A DNA stretch of 64,000 bases from Gemmatimonadota bacterium (GTDB lineage: Bacteria > Gemmatimonadota > Gemmatimonadetes > Longimicrobiales > Gaopeijiaceae). Shown in pieces: positions 8,513 through 19,078 of this stretch. Under the pieces are notes generated by a model. That model did not search any database, was not told the DNA's origin, and saw nothing but the letters and a program-made list of their open reading frames with translations. Each line of letters starts with the position of its first letter. Within the stretch, counting starts at the first letter, position 1. The stretch spans positions 1 to 64,000 of the forward strand of contig JAAXGI010000061.1 of NCBI GenBank assembly GCA_012267505.1, given 5' to 3'. Both the position numbers and the translations under genes were made by a program.

Positions 8513-10630
8513 TCAGCGGGCGGGCAGCCTGAACACGTAGATCGCGTTCCCGGTGTTCGGGTGGCGGACATCCGGGCTCACGTCGCCGGGAACTCCGCGC
8601 GGGCTCCCGCCTCCCAGCCCGGTGGGCACCGCGACGTACTGCTCGCCATCCACCTCGTAGGACACCGGGAACCCCTGCACCGAGGTCCCCAGGCGCGTCC
8701 GCCAGAGGACCTCGCCCGTGTGCACATCGAAGGCGCGGAAATTCCGGTCCAGGTCCCCGGCGAAGACGAGCTCCCCACCCGTTGTGAGCGCGGCGGTGAG
8801 GAAGGCGGCACGCTGCTCGACACTCCAGATCTCCTCCATCGTGTCCACATCGTAGGCCGCGAGTTTGCCGAGGTTGCCCTCCGTCTCGGGCATCGACCGG
8901 AAGATGCGGTCGGCTGCGGTACCTCCCGAGCCGACCTCGAGCGGCATCTCGCGTCCCGATATCTCCATGCAGCTCTGGCTGAGCGGGATGACGAGCACCC
9001 CCGCCTCGGGACTGTAGCCCATCGCCGGCCAGTTATGGCCGCCGGCCGTGCTCGGACAGACCGAGATCCACTCTCCGACCTGCGCGTTGCGGATGTCGTC
9101 ACGGTACGTCACACCGCCGTCCGGGCCGATGGAGGTGAAGACGTTCTGGTATACGGTTTCCCGGTGGCCCAGGAATTCCCCCGACGTCCGGTCCAGCTTC
9201 CAGAGGATCCCGTGCTTGCCAATCGTGAAGACGAGCCGCTGGCCGTTCCTGTCAACAAGGACGCGCTCGAACACCTCGTCCAGGTCGAGCGCCTCGCCGG
9301 GGACGTGCTGCCGGTACCAGACGATGCGTCCGTCGTCCGGGTCCAGTGCGAGCGTCGAGTTGCTGTAGAGCGCAGCATCATCGATTGTCATGCCGCGGCT
9401 CGAAGGCACCCACGGCTTCGGCTGCGCCGTCCCCCAGTAGATCAGGTCCAGCTCGGGATCGTAGCTCCCGGTGATCCAGGCGTCCACCCCGCCCCGCAGC
9501 TCGAGCGGGATCCCGCCCCACGACTCGTCGCCCGGCTCCCCGGGACGTGCGATCGTGTAGGTGCGCCACAGCTCGGCCCCGGTCTCGGCATCATGCGCCG
9601 TGAGGAAGCAGGAGTCCTCGAAGAAGCGTGTGCAGCCGTTGATGCCGCTGATGACCCTCCCCCGGACCACGAGTGGCCCGGCCACGTAGGTGAAGCCCTT
9701 CTCCCAGTCGGCCACGCGCGTCTCCCAGACGATCTCTCCCGAGCGGGCGTCCAGCGCCACGAGCGCCGCGTCCTTGGTCGGGACGTAGAGCTTGTCGTCA
9801 CGGATCGCGATCGCCCGGAGCTGCGAGAAACCGCCTGGGCGGAACCCCTCGGGGAAGGTTCTACGATACTCCCAGAGCAGCTCGCCCGTGGCCGCGTCTA
9901 GGGCCTGGATCTTGTTGTTCGGGTGCGTGAGATACATCACCCCATCGCGCACGAGCGGGGTCGGCTGGCTCACGCCGTCGTCCATCGCCCAAACCCACTC
10001 GAGCCGCAGATCGTCCACGTTCTCGCGCGTGATCTGACCCAGGGGGCTGTAGCCCTGGCCGTCGTACGTCCGCCGGTACATCAGCCAGTCACCCGGATCC
10101 GGCGACACGAGCTCCTCATCCGAGACCGGCCGGAAGTCCGCAACGCTCGTGTATGTGTCCGTTCCGCCCGGCGGCGGACCATCGCGCGCAGGCATCCGGG
10201 CCGCGAGTTCGATCCGCGTTCCCGTGGCCCCTCCGAGGGGCGCCGTCGAGGCGAAGGCAAGGGGTGCGCCACCCGGTGGCACGCCGTTCCGGGAGAGGAT
10301 GTAGGCGACGATGTTCGCATACGTCTCCTCGCCGAGCGACTGTTCCGCGCCCGGTGGCATGTACGACGTGATGTCCAACAACTCGTTGATGGGCCGGCCG
10401 GCCCAGAAACCGAGGAAGGCGGGGCCCGCGAGCGGAGGGGCCTCGAACGAGCCGGCCACATCGTCCCCATCGCCGTGGCACGCGGCGCACCTCTCGGCAT
10501 ACGCGGCCTGCCCCAGGGTGGCCTGCCCCGTCGTGTACGTCGCGCGGTCCTGGCCGTCAGCAGCCCCCGGGAGCCCGCTGACGAGAATGAGGGTGAGGAA
10601 CCCTGCGATACCGATGTAGCGAGAGCGCAT
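8513..10630 (-). CDS. PQQ-dependent dehydrogenase with N-terminal cytochrome c domain (copy 1)
   Basis: 705 aa. Signal peptide (1-27), then a cytochrome c domain with ERCAACH and a downstream YMPPGAE methionine segment. A quinoprotein beta-propeller follows (repeated [14 protein letters not shown]-type tryptophan-docking blades). Such enzymes oxidise alcohols or sugars in the periplasm with PQQ and pass electrons through the built-in haem. The propeller has CTRFFEDSC rather than the adjacent cysteine pair of classical methanol/ethanol dehydrogenases. A close paralogue is at 38561-40732. The start ATG 10630 has GGAG about 10 bases upstream. No PQQ biosynthesis genes are in the window. Confidence 0.85.
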   Translation of the reverse strand: MRSRYIGIAGFLTLILVSGLPGAADGQDRATYTTGQATLGQAAYAERCAACHGDGDDVAGSFEAPPLAGPAFLGFWAGRPINELLDITSYMPPGAEQSLGEETYANIVAYILSRNGVPPGGAPLAFASTAPLGGATGTRIELAARMPARDGPPPGGTDTYTSVADFRPVSDEELVSPDPGDWLMYRRTYDGQGYSPLGQITRENVDDLRLEWVWAMDDGVSQPTPLVRDGVMYLTHPNNKIQALDAATGELLWEYRRTFPEGFRPGGFSQLRAIAIRDDKLYVPTKDAALVALDARSGEIVWETRVADWEKGFTYVAGPLVVRGRVISGINGCTRFFEDSCFLTAHDAETGAELWRTYTIARPGEPGDESWGGIPLELRGGVDAWITGSYDPELDLIYWGTAQPKPWVPSSRGMTIDDAALYSNSTLALDPDDGRIVWYRQHVPGEALDLDEVFERVLVDRNGQRLVFTIGKHGILWKLDRTSGEFLGHRETVYQNVFTSIGPDGGVTYRDDIRNAQVGEWISVCPSTAGGHNWPAMGYSPEAGVLVIPLSQSCMEISGREMPLEVGSGGTAADRIFRSMPETEGNLGKLAAYDVDTMEEIWSVEQRAAFLTAALTTGGELVFAGDLDRNFRAFDVHTGEVLWRTRLGTSVQGFPVSYEVDGEQYVAVPTGLGGGSPRGVPGDVSPDVRHPNTGNAIYVFRLPAR

Positions 10631-11123
10631 GACGCGGATCTCCGATGGGATGGAAGAGGCGCGAGGGCTAAGGGGCCCGCCCGGGAGACGCCGGGGAAGT
10701 CCGTCCCGGGCCCACGGGAGCCCGCGAGACTTCTGCTCAACACCGGACCCTCCGGTGAGCGGCCTGCGGCCGGGCTCAGCCCGATCCACTGCTCCGCCCG
10801 AGACCCCCGGTCACCGCGACAACGTACTGCAGGCGCGCCGGCGGGTGCCAGTCGGAAGCGCCCGCAGGTCCCGACAACGCGACCGTCCTCCCGGCAGCAC
10901 GCGGGGTGAGGGCAACGGAATTCCCGGCTACGCCGGAAGGTCGGGCGCCGTGGCACCGCGGGAAGAGTGCGTCCACTCGATCGGGCAGTTGCAGCCGTCC
11001 GCTTCCGTCCAACTCGCTGCGGCAATCCTCCGAGGTATCGCGGGCGCCTCGCCGGCGGAAGGAACCATCGTCGGGAGCGGGGTACGCCCGGTATCCCCCA
11101 CCGCCGAACGCAGGAGGCACGCC
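10631..11123. other. Intergenic region without a recognised gene
   Basis: This 493-base stretch separates the divergent PQQ dehydrogenase and CDGSH genes. It must hold both promoters, but I see no clear -35/-10 pair, operator or conserved protein. Confidence 0.5.
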
Positions 11124-11330
11124 GTGTCCAGCGCAAGAATCAGGATCCAGACCAACGGCCCGCTCATCATCGAGGGGGGCGTCCCGCTTCGCGATCAGGA
11201 GGGCAGCGAGATCGCAACGCCACCGGGGGGTAGGCCCTACGCGCTCTGTCGTTGCGGAGTGTCCGCCCGGAAACCCTTCTGTGACGGGTCGCACAAGACC
11301 TGCGACTTCGACGGGACCTTGGCGACATAG
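11124..11330 (+). CDS. CDGSH iron-sulfur domain protein
   Basis: 68 aa, a single domain. CRCGVSARKPFCDGSHKT matches the CDGSH signature C-x-C-x2-S-x3-P-x-C-D-G-S-H, whose three Cys and one His bind a redox-active 2Fe-2S cluster. It begins at GTG 11124, since AGGAGG lies 7 bases upstream and upstream codons show no conservation. There is no signal peptide, so it is cytoplasmic. It stands alone. Confidence 0.9.
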   Translation: MSSARIRIQTNGPLIIEGGVPLRDQEGSEIATPPGGRPYALCRCGVSARKPFCDGSHKTCDFDGTLAT

Positions 11331-11687
11331 GAAGGATAGGCCGGAAGGAGGAACCCACCGGGCTGTGGCAGATCGCGGCCGGCCTGACCTGCCGGCGTGG
11401 GGTCCCGCGGGCGCGATAGTTGTTGCGACCGGCTGTCCGGCAGCCGAGTTTTCTCCCGTCGCGCCGCAGGCGCATGTGCCGGCGCTTGGGGGACGGCGGA
11501 ACTCGCCAGACGCAGGCAGGGGACGGAACGGACGGCCCCGCACAGCGCCCGCCTCCGGCTGAGCGGCCTCATTGCCCGTCCCGACGCCGGCCACCCCGCA
11601 CGCAGCTTGGCCGTGGACGGATGAGAGAGGGGGTGCGCATCACCGCGGGGTGCACATACCGGGGCCGGCGGTTCCAGGAGGGAGAGG
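11331..11687. other. Intergenic region without a recognised gene
   Basis: This 357-base stretch lies between the CDGSH gene and the MscS gene on the same strand. I found no recognisable coding region. A GGAGAGG ribosome site at its right end serves the MscS gene. Confidence 0.5.
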
Positions 11688-12827
11688 ATGCAGGCAGTTG
11701 CGGATTTCCTCGGTCGGTTCGCCGCGCTTGGGGCGGTAGCGTCGGACGCCCGCTTTCAGGCACTGGCCGTCGTGCTCCTGAGCATTGGGGTGGCCCGGAT
11801 CACCGACCGGCTCATCTCGGGATGGATCCTCAGGTGGGCGCGGCAGACGGAGACCGACCTCGACGACGAGCTCGTCGGGATCCTCCACCGACCCATCTTC
11901 GTCTTCGTGCTCCTGGGCGGTATCGCCATCGCGGCCGGACTCCTCGGACTGGATGGTGCGCTCCGGACGATCACGTACGGGGGTCTCGGGAGCGTGGGGA
12001 TCCTCGTGGGCCTCGACTTCGCCATACGGCTCAACCGGCTCGTGCTCGAGACGCTAAGCCATCACCCGAGCCGGTTCCGCTTCATCGACCAGCGCACTCT
12101 CCCACTCTTCCGCAACGTCAACAACGTGCTCCTGGTCGGGGGCGGAGCTTACTTCTTCTTCCTCATCTGGAATCTGGACGTTTCAGCGTGGCTCGCGTCA
12201 GCGGGGATCGTGGGGATTGCGGTGGGTTTCGGAGCGAGGGATACCGTTGCGAACTTCTTCGCGGGCGTCCTCATCCTGGCCGACGCTCCGTACAAGATCG
12301 GCGACTTCATCGTTCTTGACTCCGGGGAGCGCGGGATGGTGACCCAGATCGGACTCAGAAGCACGCGCATGCTGACCCGCGACGACATCGAGGTCACCGT
12401 TCCCAATGCGATCATGGGGAACACCAAGATCATCAACGAGACCGGCGGACCCCATGTGAAGGAACGGATCCGGGTGCGTGTGTCGTGCGCCTACGGATCC
12501 GATATCGATCAGGTGAAGGAGGTGCTGCTCAGCTCCGCGGCCGGCCACCCGCTCGTGTGCGCCGAGCCCACGCCTCGCGTGCGGTTCCGCACTCTCGGCG
12601 TTTCCGGCGTGGACCTGGAGCTTCTGGCATGGATCGAGGAACCGGTTCTCCGCGGACGCGTCCTGGACGCGCTGAACACGGAGGTGTACGAGCGCTTCGC
12701 GAAGGAAGGAATCGAGATTCCCTACGAGAAGCAGGATCTCTACGTAAAGGAGTTCCCCCCCGATCTCCGCGCCCGTCCCGGCCAGACCGGGCGATCCCGC
12801 GAGGAACCGGAGGGCACGGCCCCGTAG
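11688..12827 (+). CDS. MscS-family mechanosensitive channel
   Basis: 379 aa. Four to five hydrophobic segments lie in the first 190 residues. The family's pore helix and gate region follow (GIVGIAVGFGARDTVANFFAGVLIL), then the beta domain (YKIGDFIVLDSGERGMVTQIGLRSTRM) and the alpha/beta C-terminal domain (VPNAIMGNTKIINE). Such channels release solutes on hypo-osmotic shock. GGAGAGG precedes the ATG. A second, larger MscS-family channel is at 33237-34472. Confidence 0.9.
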   Translation: MQAVADFLGRFAALGAVASDARFQALAVVLLSIGVARITDRLISGWILRWARQTETDLDDELVGILHRPIFVFVLLGGIAIAAGLLGLDGALRTITYGGLGSVGILVGLDFAIRLNRLVLETLSHHPSRFRFIDQRTLPLFRNVNNVLLVGGGAYFFFLIWNLDVSAWLASAGIVGIAVGFGARDTVANFFAGVLILADAPYKIGDFIVLDSGERGMVTQIGLRSTRMLTRDDIEVTVPNAIMGNTKIINETGGPHVKERIRVRVSCAYGSDIDQVKEVLLSSAAGHPLVCAEPTPRVRFRTLGVSGVDLELLAWIEEPVLRGRVLDALNTEVYERFAKEGIEIPYEKQDLYVKEFPPDLRARPGQTGRSREEPEGTAP

Positions 12828-13003
12828 GACCGGGCGCGGTCCCGGCAGCGCCCGATGTCGCGCTACCGGGTTGTGAGAAACCTAGTAGGGATCTTAGTAA
12901 ACGGTACGCATCTTCCTTCCCAGTGGTTACTTCGGTATCCCGGAAGCGCAGGAGATCCGGACGGCCGTAGGTCGGGCGGGGGCTTTGCTTGCGGTGCCCG
13001 GGC

Positions 13004-14260
13004 ATGCGGCCTAGAGTACCCGATCCCGGCGGGCACGCACTGGAGGGACCTCTGGAGAGACGACGCTTTGTCAAGACGGCTGGGCTCGCGGGACTGGGGC
13101 TCGGGGCCGGCGCGTGCGGCTACCGGGGATTCGGCACGCCGGCTGGCGTGTCCAGCCGTTTCAACCTCGCGCCGGTCCAAGTCTCCTGGGACCGCATCAT
13201 CCGCACTACGGTGGCGCTTCGCCCCTATCGGCCGTCGGGATTCGTTCTGAAGGCGGAACGCCTGGACGAGAAGACGGTCATCCACAACTACGGGCACGGC
13301 GGTGCCGGGATGTCGCTGTCCTGGGGCACCGCGCATCTCGCCACCCAGCTCGCACTGGATCACACGGAACGGCATGCGGCGGTCATCGGCTGCGGCATCA
13401 TCGGCCTCACGACTGCGCGCCTCCTGCAACGCCGCGGGTTCGAGGTGTCCATCTACGCCCGGGCGCTGCCTCCCGATACCACGTCGAACAAGCTTTGGGG
13501 AGGATTCACGCCCGCATCAACCCTTGTCGCGCGCCGCACGGCAACCTGGGATGCGCAGTTCCGGCACGCGGTCGAGTTCGCGTACCGGGAACACCAACTG
13601 CTGGCGGGCCGCGGATACGGTGTGCGGTGGATTGACAGCTACGCGTTGGCGGACGGTCCGGATGGACGCAGCGATTTCGAGGAAGAAGCTGAGGATTCGC
13701 TGGGCAACCCCTTGCTGCCGCGGGACTTCGACCTCGGCCGCACGACGCTTGGGCCGGGCGAGCACCCGTTCGCGAGACCGTACGCGCGGCGCGGGCCGAT
13801 GCTCCAGTTCGACCCCGACATCTACCTCGAAGCGCTCATGCGCGATGTCCTGGCCTACGGGGGGAAGATCCGCCTCCGTTCGTTCGAGAGTCCGCGAGAC
13901 CTCGTGTCTCTCCCCGAGCCGCTCGTGGTCAACTGCACCGGCATGGGCGCGGGGAAGCTTTTCGGCGACGGGGAGCTCATCCCGGTGAAGGGGCAGCTGA
14001 CCGTGCTGGCCCCGCAGCCCGAGGTCAACTACTCGGTCGGCGGCATGATCCCCCGCGGGAGCGGCATCGTCCTCGGACACGTGCGCCAGCTGGGCGTCGC
14101 GTCGCTCGCCGTCGACAGGTCAGAAGAGGCCCGAGTCGTCGAGGCGGCAAGGAGGATCTTCGACCGCATGCGGCCTCCCGATCCCAACGCACGGCAAGCG
14201 TCCTATCGTCCGCCGGCGAACGTACCCGCTGCCGAGACATTCTTCGGCCTGGACTCATGA
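13004..14260 (+). CDS. FAD-dependent D-amino-acid-oxidase-like oxidoreductase, putative Tat substrate
   Basis: 418 aa. An N-terminal RRRFVKTAGLAGLGLGAGAC stretch looks like a Tat signal. About 90 residues later comes an FAD-binding motif (AAVIGCGIIGLTTARLLQRRG). The family end includes VKGQLTVLAP, GGMIPRGSGIVLG and a DAO-type C-terminal half. D-amino-acid oxidases convert D-amino acids to keto acids, ammonia and peroxide. An exported form beside two amidases suggests envelope turnover or scavenging of D-residues. The start is uncertain: ATG 13004 is chosen; TTG 12989 is possible. Confidence 0.75.
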   Translation: MRPRVPDPGGHALEGPLERRRFVKTAGLAGLGLGAGACGYRGFGTPAGVSSRFNLAPVQVSWDRIIRTTVALRPYRPSGFVLKAERLDEKTVIHNYGHGGAGMSLSWGTAHLATQLALDHTERHAAVIGCGIIGLTTARLLQRRGFEVSIYARALPPDTTSNKLWGGFTPASTLVARRTATWDAQFRHAVEFAYREHQLLAGRGYGVRWIDSYALADGPDGRSDFEEEAEDSLGNPLLPRDFDLGRTTLGPGEHPFARPYARRGPMLQFDPDIYLEALMRDVLAYGGKIRLRSFESPRDLVSLPEPLVVNCTGMGAGKLFGDGELIPVKGQLTVLAPQPEVNYSVGGMIPRGSGIVLGHVRQLGVASLAVDRSEEARVVEAARRIFDRMRPPDPNARQASYRPPANVPAAETFFGLDS

Positions 14261-14471
14261 GACTCACGGGCCGGACCGGACCGCCACGCGCGCCCGCCCG
14301 CCCGCCGGAGCCCGGCCCGTTCCCGTAGCGGACCGGCGGATCCCATCCTCCCGCGGACGGGGCGAGCTCGGAGCCCGGCCAGCTGTCAACCGATCCGCAC
14401 GCAGGGAACCCTGCGGGAGACATTCGCGCCGGAGCAGGCGCAACCACCAATGCTTCGAGGGAGATTCTGCC

Positions 14472-16064
14472 ATGACAGAGCGCGAAGACTGGACTCGCCG
14501 CGACTTCGTCCGAGTGACCGCCAACGCGGCCGCAGGGGCCGCGGCGCTCCCGGCCCTCGCTGCAGACGCCTCGCCGGCCGGCCCGTCGCAGGAGCTTGCG
14601 ATGCTGACCATTGCCCAAGCATCGCGGATGATCCGGGCGAGGGAGATCAGCTCGACCGAACTCACCCGGGCGTGTCTGGCCCGGGCCGAGGCGTACAATC
14701 CGAAGGTCAACGCCTTCATCACGATCATGCACGACGAGGCCCTCCAACAGGCTAGGCAACTGGATCTCGAAGCGAACAGGGGGAACTTTCGCGGGCCGCT
14801 CCACGGCATTCCCATCGCTCTCAAGGACAACATCGACACGGCCGGAACGCGAACAACCGGAGGAAGCCTCGTATTCGAGGAGAACGTGCCGGAAGAGGAC
14901 GCCTTCGTGGTCAGGCGCCTGAAGGCGTCTGGCGCCGTGATCATGGCAAAGGCTGGCCTTCAGGAGTTTGCCATGGGCGGGACCAACGTCTCCACCTACT
15001 TCCTCCCCGTCCGGAACCCGTGGGCACTCGACCGCACCTCAGGCGGTTCATCCGGCGGTTCGGCCGCAGCGGTGATCGCCGACATGGCACTTGGAGCGCT
15101 CGGAACCGACACCGGCGGCTCGGTCCGCATGCCGGCAGCGTACTGCAGTATCGTCGGGCTGAAGCCCACGTACGGTCTCGTTTCCATCGGAGGGATCATC
15201 CCGCGGACGTACTCGCTTGACCACTGTGGCCCGATGACGAAGACCGCCGAGGACTGTGCCCTCCTCCTGTCGGGGATGGTGGGCTACGACAAGCACGACG
15301 TGGCAAGCATCGAACATCCTCCGCAAGACTACGCCGCCGCTGCACGGCAGTCCGTCGGCAGCCTCCGACTGGGCATCCCGCGAGAGCCGTTCTTCGACTT
15401 TCTCGACGACGAGATCGCCGTCGCCGTGGAGGAGGCCATCGACGTCCTGGGCGGCCTAGCCGGGAGCGTGGGCGAGATGCGCCTCCCGCCGCAGGGTCGA
15501 TACTCGAGGTCCTACCTCTCCGGGGAGATCGAGGCATTCCACTGGGAGTGGTACCGGCGCAGCGCCAGCCGCTATTCGCTCAACCAGAGGCGCACGATCG
15601 AAGCCGTGCACCGGAGGCTCAACGACGTGGCTACGACCCAGTGCTCTACCAAGGTCGTCGACTACATCAATGCCCAGTGGGAACTCCAGCGGATGCGCAA
15701 GACCATCGACGACGCGTTTGCCAACCATGATCTGGTCGTACTCCCCACATGGCGGGTCATGCAGCCCACCATCAACGAGGCGCTCGAGAGAGAGGAGACC
15801 GAAGACGAACCACCGCTGGAGCCGTCTGTCACGTCCAACTGCGCGCCCTTCAACAGCTTCGGCATCCCTGCGGTCTCTGTACCCTGCGGATTCTCCACCG
15901 ACGGACTCCCGATCGGTCTCATGATCGCGGGCCCCCGATACTCGGAGGGCAGGATTCTGGCGCTTGCGAGCGCCTATGAGCAGGCGACCGATTGGCATCG
16001 GCGGAGGCCAGCCCTGACTCCCGACACGCCCGTCCCACCCATCGAGCGGAGGGACCGGAGGTAG
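14472..16064 (+). CDS. Amidase-signature hydrolase, Tat-exported
   Basis: 530 aa. A Tat-like start (TRRDFVRVTANAAAG) is followed by an amidase-signature domain. The catalytic triad is visible as Lys in IALKDNID, the cis-Ser in SGGSSGGSAAAV and the nucleophile Ser in DTGGSVRMPAAY. It hydrolyses an amide bond in a small molecule or peptide amide; the substrate is not deducible. It is 211 bases after the DAO-like gene on the same strand and convergent, 6 bases apart, with a second amidase that shares the fold but is not a close copy. Confidence 0.85.
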   Translation: MTEREDWTRRDFVRVTANAAAGAAALPALAADASPAGPSQELAMLTIAQASRMIRAREISSTELTRACLARAEAYNPKVNAFITIMHDEALQQARQLDLEANRGNFRGPLHGIPIALKDNIDTAGTRTTGGSLVFEENVPEEDAFVVRRLKASGAVIMAKAGLQEFAMGGTNVSTYFLPVRNPWALDRTSGGSSGGSAAAVIADMALGALGTDTGGSVRMPAAYCSIVGLKPTYGLVSIGGIIPRTYSLDHCGPMTKTAEDCALLLSGMVGYDKHDVASIEHPPQDYAAAARQSVGSLRLGIPREPFFDFLDDEIAVAVEEAIDVLGGLAGSVGEMRLPPQGRYSRSYLSGEIEAFHWEWYRRSASRYSLNQRRTIEAVHRRLNDVATTQCSTKVVDYINAQWELQRMRKTIDDAFANHDLVVLPTWRVMQPTINEALEREETEDEPPLEPSVTSNCAPFNSFGIPAVSVPCGFSTDGLPIGLMIAGPRYSEGRILALASAYEQATDWHRRRPALTPDTPVPPIERRDRR

Positions 16065-16070
16065 CAGGCG

Positions 16071-17720
16071 TCAGTACGAAATGACCTCGCCCGGGAGGGG
16101 GGGAGCGAGGGGAGAGGGACGGCGCATCATCGTGGCCTGCTCGTAGTCGAATGCGTATCCGATGAGCTTCCCTTCCTCATACGGTCGTCCCAGGAACGAG
16201 ATGGTCATGGGAAGCCCCTCGGAGCCAACTCCCATCGGCACGACGACGGCCGGAAACCCGACCGAACTGTAGCCGGCGAGCGTCTGGGGGCTCCTCACTT
16301 CGTCGGCCACGTACGTCGGGTCCGACGCGCTGTGGACCGGGTTTCGCATGGGCGGCGCGAAGCTCGCGCTCGTCGGATACACAAGGGCGTCCAGGCCGTA
16401 CTCGTCGAAGAGGGCGGTCTTGAGTTCGGTGTTTCGTGGAAGGCGGTTCTCGAGCAGGTCGATGTATGCGGGGTCCTCCGCCGATGTGATGCTCGCGCGC
16501 TCGAGGAGACTGAGAACCGTCCCCTCGGCGGGAAGCGCGGATGCGGCAACCTCTGACCGGTAGATCCGGAGAAACTCAGCGACGGTGTTCGGGACGGCGT
16601 CCCCGAACGTAGCCAGGTAGGCTTCCCAGTCCGCCCTGAAACGGTAGTCGGCGACCGCCCGCACGCCGTCCACGAAGGATCCGTCGAACGTTACCGGGTC
16701 GACAATCTCGGCCCCGACTCCCCGCATGGCCGCGATCGCTTCTTCAGCGAGGGCGTCGATCTGGGGATCCCCGCCGAAGTAGTCGCGCGCAATGCCGAGA
16801 CGCGCACCCTCGAGCGCGCCTCGCTCGAGAAACCGCGTGTAGTCCAGCTCCGCCGCGGACGGACCTGCGGGATGGTCCCCGAAGACCCTTTGGCTCAGCC
16901 CGTCCGGGTCGGCGGGATCCGGACCCGCCATGGCGGTCAGTAGGATGGCGAGGTCCGCGACGGTCCTCGCCATCGGACCCGCGGTGTCAAAGTTCAGGTT
17001 CTTCGGCGCAATGCCATCGCGGCTGATCAGACCCGTGGTGGGGCGCAGAGCGGCAAGCCCGTTGAAGGCCGCGGGAATCCGGACCGACTGGCTCGTGTCC
17101 GTCCCGACGCCGAGCACGGCGAAGTTGGCGGCGACCGCCACGGCGGATCCGCTGCTTGAGCCGCCTGCGGCCCGCAGGCGGTGATACGCGTTGATCGTCT
17201 GCCCGTCGACGGAGTTGTAGCTGTTCCCTCCCGCGAATTCGCCCAGGGATGCCTTACCGAGGACCAGGGCCCCCGCCCCCCGCAGGCGCCGCGCGATGAA
17301 GGCGTCGTCGGGCGCGACCGCGTCCTTCAGGATGACGCTGCCGTTGCTGGTGGGCATGTCGCCGGTATCGATGTTGTCCTTGAGCACTACGGGGATGCAG
17401 TGTAGCACGCTCCGCGGGCCTCTGGCCGTTCGCTCGTCATCGAGCGCTTCGGCGATCTGCATTGCGCGGGGGTTGAGGGCGATCATGCTGTTCAGCTCCG
17501 GCCCCGCACCGTCGTAGGCGGCAAGCCGACGCAGATACAGCTCGACGAGCCCCCGGCAGGTAAGCGCTCCCGCATCGAATGCCGCGTTGATATCCGCGAC
17601 GGTCGCCTCCTCGAGCCTGAACTCCCGGGCGGGCACTTCGCGGACGGTACAGCTGCCGAGGCCGAACAGCATGGCGGGTGCGAGCACCGCAGCTACTCCT
17701 GCAGTCCCGCGAACGGTCAC
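16071..17720 (-). CDS. Second amidase-signature hydrolase, exported
   Basis: 549 aa. Triad motifs are VVLKDNIDTG (Lys), AAGGSSSGSAVAV (cis-Ser) and DTSQSVRIPAAF (nucleophile Ser). The usual DTGGS is changed to DTSQS, which is seen in some family members. The leader is hydrophobic with a cysteine (FGLGSCTVRE), so it may be a lipoprotein. GTG 17720 is preferred because GGGGAG lies about 5 bases upstream and the leader then starts at the N-terminus. It follows the metallohydrolase gene by 47 bases, probably as one transcript. Confidence 0.8.
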   Translation of the reverse strand: MTVRGTAGVAAVLAPAMLFGLGSCTVREVPAREFRLEEATVADINAAFDAGALTCRGLVELYLRRLAAYDGAGPELNSMIALNPRAMQIAEALDDERTARGPRSVLHCIPVVLKDNIDTGDMPTSNGSVILKDAVAPDDAFIARRLRGAGALVLGKASLGEFAGGNSYNSVDGQTINAYHRLRAAGGSSSGSAVAVAANFAVLGVGTDTSQSVRIPAAFNGLAALRPTTGLISRDGIAPKNLNFDTAGPMARTVADLAILLTAMAGPDPADPDGLSQRVFGDHPAGPSAAELDYTRFLERGALEGARLGIARDYFGGDPQIDALAEEAIAAMRGVGAEIVDPVTFDGSFVDGVRAVADYRFRADWEAYLATFGDAVPNTVAEFLRIYRSEVAASALPAEGTVLSLLERASITSAEDPAYIDLLENRLPRNTELKTALFDEYGLDALVYPTSASFAPPMRNPVHSASDPTYVADEVRSPQTLAGYSSVGFPAVVVPMGVGSEGLPMTISFLGRPYEEGKLIGYAFDYEQATMMRRPSPLAPPLPGEVISY

Positions 17721-17767
17721 GGGCGCTCCCCATTCCGCATCTCGCCGGTTCAACACGTTGCCACGGC

Positions 17768-19078
17768 TCACGACCACTGCGGGAGGTAGCTCCGCCCTCC
17801 CTTCAACGTGCGCCACGGCACGAGCATCTCGCTCCCGGTCCTGACCCCGCCGTACGCGTCCCGGAACCTGTGCTCGCCGGTATGCATTTCGAATATCGCG
17901 ACATCGCCCTCGGCGCCGGCGCGGAGCGTCCCAACCTGTGCACCCCAGGCGAGAGCGCCTGCCGGCACCTCGGTGGCCTTTCTGACGACCTCGGCCAGTG
18001 GCAGTCCCAAGGCGAGGAACTTCGAGAGTGTGGTGGCCAGATCGTAGACCGGTCCGTCGGCACCTACATTGTAGGCATGCACGTCGCTGCTGATCGTACC
18101 CGGCAGGACGCCTTGGCGCATCGCCATCTCCATGGCGTCAAACGAGAAACTCCCGCCGCCGTGACCCACGTCGAAGAGCACGCCGCGCTCAAGCGCCGCG
18201 ATGGCCGATTCCCGGACCACTCCCTCCCCAGTCAGGATACCTTGGTCGGCGGCCCCGGGCGTTCCCGACAACCGGAAGCTGTGCGTGAGAATGTCCCCCT
18301 CGCGCAAGAGGCCCAGAAGCCGACCGATCGGCGTGACGGTCCGCGTGATGTGCAGCATGATCGGCAGCCCGAACGCCTCCGCCACCTCGAGCGCCCGCTC
18401 GGTGCCGGCCATGTCGTTCGGCCCGGATTCCCCGCCGGCCCGCACCTTGACCCCGAGTATCAGATCCCGATGCTCTTCGACGGTCCGCATCGCGCGGCTG
18501 ACATCCGCGTATTCGAGGTCCCGCAACTCACCGCGCAGGTCCGTTAGCGTACCCGTGACGGAAATGTTCAGGAGCGCCCGGATCCTTGTCTCCTGTTCGT
18601 CGATCACATACCGGCGGAAGCCATCGAACGTCTGGGCACCTGCCGATCCGGCGTCGAGAACGGTCGTGGCGCCGCGGCTCAGGCAGTACCGGTCCGCGCT
18701 GATGCCGTAGTGGGACACGCCCTCGTAGACATGGACGTGCAGGTCCACCAAGCCCGGGGTCACGATCCGGCCATCCGCATCGATCACCTCCCGCCACCCG
18801 GCGGGATCGAGCGTCGGCGCGAGGTCGGCGACGAGACCGCCCCGGATGCCGACATCGAACGATCCGTCGAGACCCTGCGAGGGATCTATGACCCGGCCAC
18901 CCCGGATCAGAAGGTCCGTGTCCTGCGTCCTGTCGCGGGAACCCGGTCCGACCATCGCCGCCGCAGGATCGGGCAGTCCGAGGGCCAGTCCGGCCACGGC
19001 TCCTCCACCACGGGTCAGGAAGTCCCGCCGCGTGACCGGGGCCTCGCGCGGCTGGCGACTCCTGTTCATGCGACTCAT
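17768..19078 (-). CDS. Metal-dependent amidohydrolase/deacetylase family, Tat-exported
   Basis: 436 aa. A twin-arginine signal (VTRRDFLTRGGGAVAGLALG) is followed by an amidohydrolase TIM-barrel. Likely metal ligands are the HxH of GLVDLHVHVYEG, a Lys that could be carboxylated in LGVKVRAGGE, His in MLHITRT and VGHGGG, and Asp in SSDVHAYN. This resembles the deacetylase subgroup of dihydroorotase-like enzymes. ATG 19078 has GGAG about 10 bases upstream. It is first of a two-gene leftward unit with the exported amidase, suggesting the two act in series on an amide or N-acyl compound. Confidence 0.8.
   Translation of the reverse strand: MSRMNRSRQPREAPVTRRDFLTRGGGAVAGLALGLPDPAAAMVGPGSRDRTQDTDLLIRGGRVIDPSQGLDGSFDVGIRGGLVADLAPTLDPAGWREVIDADGRIVTPGLVDLHVHVYEGVSHYGISADRYCLSRGATTVLDAGSAGAQTFDGFRRYVIDEQETRIRALLNISVTGTLTDLRGELRDLEYADVSRAMRTVEEHRDLILGVKVRAGGESGPNDMAGTERALEVAEAFGLPIMLHITRTVTPIGRLLGLLREGDILTHSFRLSGTPGAADQGILTGEGVVRESAIAALERGVLFDVGHGGGSFSFDAMEMAMRQGVLPGTISSDVHAYNVGADGPVYDLATTLSKFLALGLPLAEVVRKATEVPAGALAWGAQVGTLRAGAEGDVAIFEMHTGEHRFRDAYGGVRTGSEMLVPWRTLKGGRSYLPQWS

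Noticed and set aside
8492-9901. 469-codon plus-strand frame
   Set aside because: Exactly antisense to PQQ dehydrogenase 1; no ribosome site or motifs.
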